NCBI GenBank assembly: GCA_015178975.1
Contig: WHVD01000075.1
Location: 186,001-250,000 of the forward strand
Length of the DNA: 64,000 bases
Direction: 5' to 3'
From: Hysterangium stoloniferum
Taxonomy: Eukaryota > Basidiomycota > Agaricomycetes > Hysterangiales > Hysterangiaceae
Positions 35,530 through 46,539 of this stretch are shown piece after piece. The notes under the pieces are model-generated. The model saw nothing but the letters and a program-made list of their open reading frames with translations. It was not told where the DNA came from and ran no database searches. The position numbers and the translations under genes were made by a program. Each line of letters begins with the position of its first letter. The stretch's first letter is position 1.

Positions 35530-36548
35530 TAGATATTGTAGAAATTGACACAGGTGCAGGCTCAGTGATCATTAATTCCAAAGAATATTTGGAATGCTTG
35601 CTGAGAACCAAGAAGCAGGTGTCCAGGGAATGAATTATTTCATAAGAAAGCATAAAAGCACTGAACAACCAGTGTGAGCCTGGAGTTACAGTAGAGTGCC
35701 TGATCCCTGACTGTATACTTTAGAGGATGAACAAGTGATGCATAATTTACAATAGTGCTCAACAAAATCTCAGAGTCTAGACCAAGTACACTCTCTGCAG
35801 ACCATTGCTAGAGTCCTGTGGAGCCCAAATATCTTGAGATTAGGTGGTTATGTTTGTACTGGATGCATTAAATATTTTGTGAGTCTCAATGTATAAGGGC
35901 AAAGCACAGTGTTGTATAATGCTAACTACATGACCTTTATGTACCCAAATTTACTTAATTTAATCCCAGAATCACTCATCTGAGACACCATACGAGTCTC
36001 ACAGCTTCTATGGCTTGCAGAGTCAATCAGAGTCCAGTACATATATGTGGTTGTTAAGTCTAATGAAAACATGTGTGTAAGCCTGGTGGCTTACGACATA
36101 CTGATTACGTTATCACAGACGCACATAGTAGCTTTTTCATATCGTTTTACTTACCGTCATCATCGTGTATCGTACTCGCCGTTCTCGAGGAATACAGTTT
36201 GGTCCTATCAACGTCTGGACCGATGCCAATGTAAGGCTGCATTAGACAGCAGGCTTTCAATGTGGGTCTTGGGACCACTGGGTTGGGGTCTGCAGGATTG
36301 TTGAGATGAGCCTTGGTTATGGGATCTAGTAGAATTGCCAATAGAATGTCTTGGTGTAGTTTCTCAATGTCCACAATGATGATGCCATACATGACTGGAT
36401 GGATAGGATAAATAGTACAGACTGATGCAGAAAGTTGCATAGTCATGAAAATGGGTTTCAGATTATGTGGGTTTACTGTGGAATAGTTGCCACTCTGCTC
36501 TTTGGGTAGATATCCCATTGTCTAGTCAAAGTATTATGGTTTTTATCA
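35530..36548. mobile_element. Ty3/gypsy relic within left arm
   Basis: The minus-strand part at 36265-36548 encodes the segment following RNase H of agaricomycete gypsy elements (motifs NPHNLKPIFM and DIEKLHQDILLA). 35530-35620 on the plus strand has an EIDTGAGSVI protease-like stretch. It is a broken fossil, shared with the right arm, so it was present before the arms duplicated. A related relic is at 54990-57240. Confidence 0.65.
36076..36259. mobile_element. 184-base TG..CA insertion, TSD ATGTG
   Basis: Sequence from TGTAAGCCTGG to CAGGCTTTCA between ATGTG at 36071-36075 and 36260-36264. The right arm (about 60290) has the empty site. The ends form an imperfect inverted repeat. Either a very short solo LTR or a TIR element. 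CpG-rich, so young; it inserted after the arms were duplicated. Confidence 0.85.
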
Positions 36549-36549
36549 A

Positions 36550-36939
36550 ATAACTCCAAAATTTGACCTACAGCATGTTTCCCAAAATTGCAGTCCATTT
36601 GAGCTTGTGAACCAATTCATGAGCCAACAGATGTGTCACTCCCAATGAGCTTGTAATATGTTGTTTTACATGTATCTCGGTAGAAAAATGACAGCACCTG
36701 GCTTTTGCGGTCAGAGCTAATGTGAGTGAGGTTGCTGAGTAAATGCATACAACTACCCTCATACAGGTTTGCAGCTGGTATTTAGACAGGTGCTGTCATT
36801 TTTTACTACCTAGATACATATAAAACAACATATTACAAGCTCATTGGGAGTGTCACATTTGTTGGCTCATGAATTGGTTCACAAGCTCAAATGGACTGCA
36901 ATTTTGGGAAACATGCTGTAGGTCAAATTTTGGAGTTAT
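36550..36939. mobile_element. Foldback element, arms about 153 bases
   Basis: 36550-36702 and 36787-36939 are near-perfect reverse complements (ATAACTCCAAAATTTGACC..GGTCAAATTTTGGAGTTAT) around a loop of about 85 bases. No coding capacity. Its left end abuts the end of the 4-kb inverted duplication. Confidence 0.8.
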
Positions 36940-38120
36940 AACATCATAATATACTAGATATATAGTAGTAAAATACGTACAATATATGAAGTTACAAGAC
37001 AATTGGTCAATTATTGAGCAAGCTACAAGGTTCGCAACTTTCAGCAATATTTCCACACAAATTTAGCGTGCACCTTACATAATGCAACTGTGGGGGATGT
37101 AGTCATTACCAGGTTGATTGTCCAAGCCTGTCAAGACCCATTCCTGGGAACTCCATGGAGTATCCTTTGGATATTATATTAGGTTCTGAACCATCTTCTG
37201 GACCACTATCAAGGTCTGGAATCCACCAGAACCTGACCCTCATCCCTCAAGTATCCTTTGACTCACATCCCATTCTGTCAGTCTGCCCCCTGACTAGGCA
37301 CCTTCTGTTATGACCCGGAAAACCCACTGGACTCCAGACTCCACCCTATATACACCCGACACTCTGTATCTCATGGACGAGTCACTGGACTCCAACCAGA
37401 CTCCTAGAACCCTAACAGAGCATAGAACCCTGCTCCTGTTATGGTCTGTCTCTGCGTCTCACACACCAGTCATCAGGAAACCCACCAGACTCCAGACTCC
37501 ACCCTATATACACCTGACACTCTGTATCTCATGGACCAGATAGATAAGTTGGAGGTCAAGTGATAGATGGGTCTGAGCCTGTGGGCTCCAACAAGTAAGA
37601 GTGGCGTGTTTCAAAGAGGAGTTTAGAGTGGAAAATATACTAAGATTACTGGGGAGAATCTAAGCTGATTTTCTGACTGGATTGTATGTACAACATCTGC
37701 CAGACTATATAGACTGTGGAATGAATAACATACCAAATCCAGTAATAATGAAAACTAAACTAGCAAACATAAAACAAGATAAATAAACACCAAACTTGGT
37801 GTTAGGAATGGAACAGAGCAGAGCAGAGTCCAAATCATGACAGGTCATTTAACCATAATGGGAACAGAGCTCAGTTAGAGAGCTGTTGGGTTTTCCAAGC
37901 AGGGTCCAGTGACTGGTGCATGGGACAGGGTCAGAGATAGACAGGGATGGAGTCTGGCAGGTATTCCAGTGACTGATACATGAAGTAATGAAGGTCGAGC
38001 ATGGACAGCTCTGATGTACAGAGTCCAGCAGGTATTCCAGTAAACTGATAATTGGTGCATGTAGGGTGCGGGTGCATATAAGTTAGTGCCCAGAGTCCGG
38101 TGGGAATTCCGGTCATAACA
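36940..38120. mobile_element. LTR fragments, partly head to head
   Basis: 37090-37305 is an inverted match to 22750-22920. From 37306 a minus-strand LTR (TGTTATGACCCGG) runs to about 37535, where it joins a plus-strand LTR of the same group that ends TCATAACA at 38120. Neither has a visible target duplication. A likely product of inversion or recombination between LTRs. 36940-37090 shows nothing recognisable. Confidence 0.55.
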
Positions 38121-38879
38121 GCCAACCCCTGCTACCAATAGTATTCACACTAGGCTAGCAGGAAGGAATCCAAAGTTATATTAGGGAGGATATCTGAAAA
38201 CTATTAAGTATATCAAATTCTAATATACTCTAAAGGTCATTTAAACATCTGGGATGTGATTCAAACATAATTTGGTTTTTAAAACTTTCAAAAAGTTTTA
38301 AACTCTCTCATACATTACAAACTAAAGAATCTTTCTGGACACAAGTAGACAATAAAAAAAATTAGTAGTTTGAAACACTAATACTTTTAAAAAATAGATA
38401 CCTTTAGATAGTCAATTTCATGCATATGTATATTATTGGCACCTCTAAATACATATGTATTACTTTGGAATGGATCTGTCAATCTGAACAGATTTCTACT
38501 TGATTCAACATACCCAGAATATATAGGGGGTTTTACTTAATAAAGACAGCTGTGGTATGAAAAATTTCCAATAATATTTTACATATTTTACAGGGAAAGA
38601 ACTACATTACAACTTTTAAAAAACAAAGTACTAATAAAAGTATTAGTAGGCATCTGTAAAAGGGAGGAAATTATATACAATGGAATTTGTTAAATAACTA
38701 GGTTGTATAAGATGTAATATGGAGAACTATTTCTGATGGTTGTTTTTTGATGATATAATTGTTTCAGAATAGATATCACTATTTAAAGATGGAGTTTTGT
38801 AAAAATAAGACTTTTATTAGTAAATATTTGAGATTATAGTAATTATAAACACCCTCCTAGAACTGCTATACATATATAC
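38121..38879 (-). repeat. AT-rich repeat, inverted copy of 20906-21440
   Basis: The region 38180-38720 is the reverse complement of the AT-rich repeat described at 20906. The rest is AT-rich with no gene. Confidence 0.5.
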
Positions 38880-39346
38880 AAACAACTACCTAACTCACCT
38901 AGCAGGAGAGAATCTGAAGAGAAACAGTCTAAGGAATTCCCCCTGCAAGGTGTGACCCATAGGCACCCAGTAGTCCAAAAATAGTTACTCTACCTAATAC
39001 AGAACAGGGACCCTTCCCACAATGGAACACTAGTGCTACAAGCTCCTGAAGTTAGTCACCTACTCCTCAGAGATATGTATTAGCCAGAGTAGTTGATATC
39101 CACAAGGAGAGGGAAAGTGACAAAAGGCATGGGGTCGGACTGTAGACTCAGGGACTTCAATAAGATGAGGAAATGGTACTCCCTGGGGTCTGTGACAGAA
39201 AGTCCCCTGACAGGTCTGGAGTGTCCAGTCAGAGTCTGGTGAGTGGTTCATATGATATAGAGGGTTGAGTGCATATAGGATGAGTTCTGGGTCTTGGTAG
39301 GTTTCCTTGTCCTAACACCCAAGCTGATCTATAAAGAGACTTAGTG
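38880..39346 (+). mobile_element. LTR tail fragment
   Basis: 39060-39318 follows the 3' part of the 1150-1995 LTR and ends TTGTCCTAACA. The 5' part is missing. The stretch before it shows no recognisable gene. Confidence 0.45.
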
Positions 39347-40430
39347 TCAGGGCTCTGAATATTTTTCTTGTCTTTTTATCTCTGTTTAAATTTGTGTTTA
39401 TTTTATTTTAGTTTAGTTTATTTTGTCACATGTCACATGTCATGTGATACACATGTGTCAAAATATTAAGTTTAAACTTTATTTAGATTTTTCTTTAGTA
39501 TACATACCTACTTCAGGATGTATATAACTAGACCCCATTTTCAATCTCTTAGGATTTCTGCTAAACACAAGTGTGATATTCTTAAGTCACTAAAACCTCT
39601 CTTCCTCTATTCTGCATCTTTGTGTTATGACCGGAAAACCCACTGGACTCCATACATCAGACCTGTCCACGCTCAACCTTCATTACTTCATGTATCAGTC
39701 ACTGGAATACCCACTGGACTCTGCCCCTGTATATCTCCAACCCTGTCCCACACACCAGTCACTGGACCCCACTCAGAAAACCCAACAGCTCTCTAACTGA
39801 GCCCCATTCCCATTATGGTCAAATGACCTGTCACAATTTGGACTCTGCTCCCGCCCCATTCCTGTTATGGTTTTATGACCTGTCACGATTTGGACTCCAC
39901 TCTGTTCCATCCCATTCCTAACACCAAGTTTGGTGTTTATTTATCTCGTTTCATGTTTGCTAGTTTAAGTTTTCATTATTACTGGATTTGGTATGTTATT
40001 CATTCTACAGTCTATATATGTAGTCTGGCAGATGTTGTACATACAATCCAGTCAGAAAGTCAGCTTAGATTCTCCCCAGTAATCTTAGTATATTTTCTGT
40101 TCTATTCTCCTCTTTGAAAAACACTGCTCTTACTTGTCAGAGCCCATAGGCTCTGACCCATCTATCACTCACCAACCTATCTATCTCGACTCCCTGACCT
40201 CTCAACCCACGAGCCCCTCCCGGACTCCCCGGGATTCCCATCCACCCATTTGAAATTGGACAAGACGATCTTGCAAGGGTGCAGCCTATAAGCTGAAGCC
40301 AAGTCCTACCTGCTTTCCTGCAGGTTTCTCTAGAAACCCTCCAATAAGCTCCATGCATGACTCTTAATACTTTGTCTTATCTCTTGTTTCCTCTTTGTGT
40401 TTTGGTAGCCTTGTTAGTGTTGTCCTAACA
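39347..40430 (+). mobile_element. Copia-type LTR fossil, interrupted
   Basis: Probable LTR starting near TGTCAGGGCTC and ending TTGTTAGTGTTGTCCTAACA, the same tail as at 1085-1149. It is split by the solo LTR 39623-40369. The start is uncertain. Confidence 0.45.
39623..40369 (-). mobile_element. Solo LTR, TSD CTTTG
   Basis: 747 bases in reverse orientation (TGTTATGACCGG at the left), between CTTTG at 39618-39622 and 40370-40374. Contains the reverse of the CTTGGCTTCAGCTTATAGGC core. Nested in a copia-type LTR. Confidence 0.85.
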
Positions 40431-40448
40431 CTTAGAGGCACAGTAAGA

Positions 40449-40473
40449 CCCTAACCCTAACCCTAACCCCTAA
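40449..40473. repeat. Interstitial telomeric repeat (CCCTAA)
   Basis: Three perfect CCCTAA units (40449-40466) followed by a CCCCTAA unit. This matches the usual fungal telomere repeat TTAGGG read on the opposite strand. It lies 18 bases after the end of one LTR and 39 bases before another, so it is internal and not a chromosome end. Confidence 0.85.
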
Positions 40474-40511
40474 TAAAAGGTTTTCTGTATATACTATTCA
40501 TTTTCAAGAGC

Positions 40512-42008
40512 TGTTAGGGTACGTACACGGCGGGTTTCCAGAGAAACCCATGGAATATCCGGTAGGACTTGGCTTCAGCTTATAGGCTGCACCCTTGCGA
40601 GATTGTGTTGTCCAATTTCAGACAGGCAGACGGGAATCCCAGGGAGTCCAGGCAGGGTTCGTGGGTCGAGGGGTTGTAGGTTGGAGGTCGTGGGTTGAGA
40701 GATTGGGAGTCAAGATAAATAAGAGAGATAGATGTGCTGGAGCCCGTGGGCTCTGACTAGCGTGAGCGGTGTAATTCAAGTAGGAATTTAGAGTGGAAAA
40801 TGTATTAGATTACTGGGGGGAATCTAAGCCGATTTTCTGACTGGATTGTATGTACAACATCTGCCAGATGATATAGACCATGGAATGAGTGACATACCAA
40901 ATCCAGTAATAATGAAATGAAACTAGCAAAACATAAAACGAGAATAGTAAACACCAAATCTGGTATTAGGAACGGGATGGAATGGAGCGGAGTCCGAATC
41001 GTGACAAATCATAAACCATAATGGGAAATGGAGCAGGAGTGGAGTCTGAATTGTGACAGGTCATTTGACTAAAATGGGAATGGGGCTCTGTTAGAGGGAT
41101 GATGGGTTTTCCGAGTGGGGTCCGGTGACTGATGCGTGGGATGAGGTCAGACATAGACAGGGACGGAGTCCAATGGGTATTCCGGTGACTGATACACAAT
41201 GTAACAAAGTCGAACATAGACAAGTCTGACGTATGGAGTTCAGCGGGTGTGAGAGGTACGGTGAAATATACTCAGGAAATATAGTCTGGATGAGCTCATA
41301 CTATATTCCCTTTATTATTTCTACTCTCTCTATTTTATTATATACTTATAATTAGTTCGATGACCTATGTATGTGGTACATCGACTCTTGTGGGCACATA
41401 CACGCCAGACTTATGTATTCTAGCGCCTGTAGTTAAAACTCAGACACCTTTTTACCTCACAACCACGACTTACCCAGACACACAGTTAGTGTCCTGTAAG
41501 TCATGATTGAGGTATCATCTCGACCATCACAGATGGGCTTCAACTATCTATGTAATCTTAGTTTCAAACTGTACCAGTCGAAACCCCATTTATATCTCGA
41601 TCTGCGTGGACAACATCCACACTACTCTATCATTCGACTCTCGTTACTCTTTTCTACACTCAAGCAGTCACTTGGAATCGCACCTAACGGTCGATTCCTT
41701 TATTTCATTGTAGCTATCTACTCTACCTTAAATAGTTACTTCACCCAGACGTATTGAACTAAATAGTCAATACTTGTTCAGCATGTATTGAACTTAGACA
41801 GTCAATACTTGTTCAGCATGTATTGAACTTAGACAGTCAATACAACTATGTGTCGTACCTAAACGGTTGATATTCTTCGTATATAGAACAGTTAGAACTT
41901 CCACCACTCTTCACAGCGGGAATTCCGGTAAACTGACAATTGGTGTGTATAGGGTGTGGGTGCATATAAGTTAGTGCCCAGAGTCCAGCGGGAATTCCGG
42001 TCATAACA
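40512..42008 (+). mobile_element. Solo LTR with nested LTR, TSD AGAGC
   Basis: TGTTAGGGTACG at 40512 to TCATAACA at 42008, between AGAGC at 40507-40511 and 42009-42013. Without the nested insertion it is about 824 bases, close to its relatives at 53174 and 55744. The right-hand target copy is also the first bases of a 19-base minisatellite. Confidence 0.9.
41248..41915. mobile_element. Nested solo LTR, TSD GCGGG
   Basis: 668 bases, TGTGAGAGG..CTCTTCACA, between GCGGG at 41243-41247 and 41916-41920. A different family from its host LTR and rich in CpG, so younger. It carries a tandem repeat of about 35 bases with TTGTTCAGCATGTATTGAAC at roughly 41745-41835. No coding region. Confidence 0.88.
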
Positions 42009-42103
42009 AGAGCATAGAATACAATATAGAGCATAGAACATAATATAGAGTATAGAACACAATATAGAGCATAGAACACAATATAGAGTATAGAACACAT
42101 AGT
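42009..42103. repeat. Minisatellite, five 19-base units
   Basis: Five units of AGAGCATAGAACACAATAT type start at 42009, 42028, 42047, 42066 and 42085. Only one or two bases differ between most units. Confidence 0.9.
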
Positions 42104-42479
42104 ATTTGGCATTTTATAGCTTCCATCATCCATAAGTTAAGTTGTTTCAGTGTCACAACAGTACCTTTCTAATTAAAAAGCTATGTAACTGCCATGACAT
42201 TCAAATTTTGGCATAAACCAAGAACCCATGTCATTTAGAAGTTAAATTTTGTTATTTTGGACTTTAGTAAGTTTATTTGAGTATTAATATTACTCAAGGA
42301 AAGGCTAAAACTAAGTGGTGCACAAGGTATATTTCACCAGGAAACTGTACATTACATGTAACAGTTCTCACCTTTTGATAAATAATGTCAAATATCATTT
42401 TATTTTGATAATTTCCAATACAAAATTGATGAAGTATCTACTTAATTTGAAAAAAGCCACATGTCACAGCACTTTCCTA
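42104..42479. other. AT-rich stretch, no gene seen
   Basis: AT-rich, CpG-free sequence with no recognisable gene or repeat partner in the window. Confidence 0.4.
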
Positions 42480-42990
42480 TAGCCCATTTGGCACTGACAT
42501 CAAAAGTCTTCCACTCCATAATCATCCCATCATTTCTCATTATCCATATTTGGTGCAACCATTGCCAAATCAATGTATGGCAATGGATTGCTTCTACCTC
42601 ATTTCACTGCAAGAATGTGGATACTCAAATTAATTGATGAGTTAGTTCAGGAGCACTGGTGCTACTGTAAAGCAATGCCACAGTGAGATGATATTACATG
42701 CTGTAAAGCTATTACACCCTGTAATCATATTTTATCCTCTTTTTTACCAAAATCTTTCAAGCCACCTGGTAAACAAGAGGACTATGAGAAGAGGATCTTG
42801 GCACTCACTACAGCCATAATGCATATGACACATCTGCACCATTTCTGTTGGAGTGACAACCTACCCATTACATATGCCTTCAAATCTCTCCTATTGACCC
42901 TGGGAACATGAAACAATATGAATGAATTCCATCTTGACATTATACAGGCCTGGTGACAATGTCTATTCAATGAGATGAGGCAAAGGTTTA
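42480..42990 (+). pseudogene. CpG-eroded F-box fossil
   Basis: Aligns along most of exon 1 of the F-box genes. For example GGCAATGGATTGCTTCTACC and ATGAATGAATTCCATCTTGA correspond to the GGCAATATATTGCTTCTAATC and ATGGATGAATTCTATTTTGA segments of copy B. Nearly every CpG of the living copies is TpG or CpA here, and frame-breaking stops and small deletions occur. Exons 2 and 3 are not found. It is closer to copies A, B and D than to C and E. Confidence 0.78.
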
Positions 42991-43299
42991 TATAAATGTG
43001 TTATTTAAACATGTGGTCACATGACCTTGTTGAATCTAACCAGAAATTCCCACAGTCATATGAACCTTGGTTGAGTTTCAGGTATCAGTTGACAGAGCAA
43101 AAAAAGTGTCTGGATGCACCATGTCCTTGTTTTTTACTCTCCTGATAAGGAAGGCTATGATGTCATGCTTATGTCATCATATATGTAGGTCAGATGTATA
43201 CCTCGTACTTCTGATTCTTCTAATTTTTATCTATTTTTTTTCTGGAGCTCTGAACCCCTCTTTCCAATTTCACCAAACATCTGGATGCTTTTTTGGGTC
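42991..43299. other. No gene seen
   Basis: AT-rich, CpG-poor sequence between the F-box fossil and the unit D block. Only a weak plus-strand frame (43067-43306) without recognisable features. Confidence 0.4.
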
Positions 43300-44337
43300 A
43301 CTGTAAGTTGAAGCCAAGCTCCACTACATTTATAGAGTTGGACCTCCCAACTAGTACAATCTCTATTGTTGGCCCCCCAATTAACTCATTTCTTATCATT
43401 GGTCCCCCCGACTTAGAGCCTCTCCCCTCTTTTAGCTTAGATCTTAACAGTATGCATGATAAGACTCATGGACTGTCTATACTGTCTGTACCAAACCCCA
43501 TCAGTCTAGACAGTACTGTACACAGTAGCACCCATCCCTGTTTTCCTGATGTTAGATCCACCCAGGTACCCATGTTGCTCACAGTGGGAGGAACCTTAAG
43601 GTGTTTATGCATGACTTTTTTTTATTTTAAGACTCCACTATATGCCATTAGAAAGATGATGTCTAGGATGAGTGTATGCAGGTAGTGCAAGTATGAGTCT
43701 GCAATGTGCTTGCATAAAAATATAAACACTAAGTGATTGTGAGTAATACCTCAAATAAAGGACTTGAAATGAAGGAAGCAAGTAATCATAGACATAAACC
43801 ACGAAGGCCATCTCTAAATGCGCATAGACCTTCGCATCAGAGCCACTCATTGATGCCCTTGTAGTTGAGTGTGGCGTAGGGGTGGTACCCAGCTCAGCCG
43901 TGACTCCCAGGGCAAGCACAAGTGAGGCCTTCAGCGTTTCATTTCGGGGCGTGATGTGTTTGCATTGTCGCTCAATTCAATGTCAACTATGCCCACTCCA
44001 ACACAAAAGAAGTCCTGCCCATCTTCAGTGAACCATTCGTGAACAACGTGTGCGCTAATAGGTTCGTATGCTTCGTAGCTAAGTGAGAGTGCACCTGATG
44101 CGAGTAGCGGTAGCCTGAAGTTTTGTATCAACACAAAGACATACTGAACGTAATGCTTCGGGAGCAGTTACCTCTGCAAATTACCCATGGGGCGAGCGAA
44201 CCAGGTGTGTAGAAGCAGGCACCTACACGGAGAGACAATCACATATTGCATAACGGACCACTTCATGGTCTACACGAACAACAGTTGCAGATACATCAGT
44301 AATGTGAATAGACCAAGACAGGGATTACGTACTATTG
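43300..44337. repeat. Unit D, leading block
   Basis: Matches 23240-24109 plus 25360-25670 of unit C, and holds the empty sites of the LTR element at 24110 and of the solo LTR at 25671. Minus-strand frames at 43931-44134 (HVVHEWFTEDGQDFF) and 43638-43919 are partly shared with the other copy, but I do not recognise them. At about 44338 the sequence jumps straight to the 15553 equivalent, so the whole transcription factor part is deleted. Confidence 0.65.
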
Positions 44338-46539
44338 TGGAAGATGAGCTAGAGATGGGTAATGTATTTCAGTTGACACACCGTGAGAATCGACTGAGGC
44401 ATAATGTAATAGCCTTATACGTAGTTTGGGCCAATATCGAGAAAATATACATAGGACATGGTAATCAAAATGGTTGGAAGTCACAATCAGTACCCCATGA
44501 CCCTGTGTTATAGTGTAACGGCCTGTAGCCCTTCAATTACAGAAGTTTTTCCTATCTCATTTTCTTGTCTTCTTGATTTTTTATCATTTTCCCTGTCACT
44601 TTATCTACTCCGGTTCATTTAATTGTGACATAAGTTTAGATATTAGTTATGGTTAAAGCAAGGCTGGCATATGAGAACATGATTCCAGATGGACTGAAAT
44701 GAGCAGCGAATTGATGGAATGCCATGCAGGCATACATTTAGTTTTTATTACTTGTGTAGCTGTTTGGAAACAAAAGCATGAGGAGTGGGATGTGATTAGT
44801 CAGTATCGAGTTACACTGCACTCCAACAAACAGTATTCAAGATGGAATTTTTTACTTTGATTCAAGGGGTCTCAACGCTGTCTTATAGAATACCTATGTT
44901 ATAAACTCTTGCAACTGAGAAACCATTGCAGTGCCATAACTCCTAGCTCATTAGCATGCAGCGCAGATTTGAGTGTGGCAAAGCCAGAATAACTCATATT
45001 ATTAACCAGGTCTAATTTGGCACATTTCTTGAAATATGTTGACTAAAGACTAGTACAAAAGTTCATCTGGTTATCCCTGAATGCCCTAAATGAAACTAGC
45101 TTGAATGATAGGGACTCAAGGTAGGATATGGATATAGAACAGCTGAATCACAGGAAAAAAGTCAAACCATATCATACCATACAGAATAATGAAGATACCA
45201 CTTACACATTCACATATATACTACACTAAACCTGGCAACATCATCAATTTCCATATCCCATTCCAACGTCCATATCTGTTTCGAGGATCAATAATAACCG
45301 GGAATGCTAATCAAAATTCGCCCCAGATGATCTACGATCTTGTGATAGCAGGAATGCCAAAGAAAGATACATATCCTAATCTATCTGGAGACTACTGGAT
45401 ACCATTGCAGACTCTATTCTATGCCTGGCTTAAAAATTGCATGGGTTCCATGTTTTACTCCATGGCAGGGACAGTGTAAAATCAAGGAATTTGGCTTGTG
45501 ATATCTACAACCACCTAAGAGTAGTGTGCATGTTACAGTGTCAGCGACACTAAACTATATACCAGACATACTACCTCCTGATGTCACAACCTAAAAGGCC
45601 CAATATCATAGTTTAGCGGAGCTACATGGTAGGCTGTGTCATAAATGGTACCCGCTGAACATTCTCAAATCTATTTTTATTTCACCCATAAACTGTAATT
45701 ATGTTATGGTGCTCCGCATACATCTGTTAGCATGCTTATGGCTCCGGCTTGTGCATGGCGTTCAGTATTTCCTGGCTCATAATAAGCCTGAGAGGATCCG
45801 TATACCCCCACTTACACATAGTGATCCCAAAGCTGGGCGCATCCCGCTCCGACCATCGGGAAAAGAATGAATACTAATCAGAACTATACCAGACATACTA
45901 TCTCCTGATGTCCTGAGACATATGGTAGGCTGTGTCATCAATGGTACACCCTGAACATGCTAAGTTTACAGTGGTGCTGTTCCTAGACCGTATGAATTTC
46001 TGTTTGTCTGAGTAGTGACAGTTAACTCGTTGTAAATAGATGAGGACTATAGTACAAGTCTCATCTATATATACCTAGTAACCCACTTACTAATCCCCGT
46101 ATGGTTCGAGTCCTTGCTGCTCGTTCACCGAATTCCCAAAAGTTAATGGAACATTCCCAAATTCTTTTTAATTTCACTATAAACTGTAACTATGTTATGG
46201 GCACTTGCTCCGGCTCGCCAAAGGACTTTACCACAGCATATATCTGCTGGCATGCTTACACCTCCGGGTTGTGCATGACTTTCAGTCTTTCCTGGCTCAT
46301 AATAAGCTTGAGAGAATCCAAAAATTGTCATTTGAAGGTGAAGATGTTGCATCCTCTGGGCAAGCTTTTGGAGTTCTCGTGCACTCCTTCTAATTGAGTG
46401 AGATCAAATCGGCTGACCACCTTTGCTTGAAGCCTTTACATAATCATGTTATAATACGGGATCTCGGAGGCGATATGTATTCGCTGTGCAGCCGCTTGCC
46501 ATTCGCAGGATTGTTTACTAGCACGTTGTTTTGCCCCCC
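44338..46539 (+). repeat. Unit D, region upstream of F-box
   Basis: Matches 15553-15911 and 31740-33330. It contains a partial internal duplication: the GGTAGGCTGTGTCATCAATGGTAC segment occurs at about 45630 and again at about 45920. No gene. Confidence 0.6.

Larger units (their letters stand above)
32396..36548 (+). repeat. Left arm of 4-kb inverted duplication
   Basis: Reverse complement of 60003-64000. Identity is about 99% in the F-box exons (about three changes in 657 bases of exon 1). Differences include a deletion of roughly 70 bases near 32494, a 21-base repeat in exon 2 and the 184-base insertion at 36076-36259. The arm ends abruptly at 36548, next to a foldback element. The partner runs past the window end, so the full length is not known. 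Confidence 0.9.

Noticed and set aside
36147-36518. A 123-codon minus-strand frame as a gene
   Set aside because: It runs from a gypsy relic into the 184-base insertion. The right arm lacks the second half, so the frame is a chance fusion.
39623-42008. Two nearby LTRs as the ends of one element
   Set aside because: They face opposite ways and each has its own target duplication (CTTTG and AGAGC), so they are separate solo LTRs.
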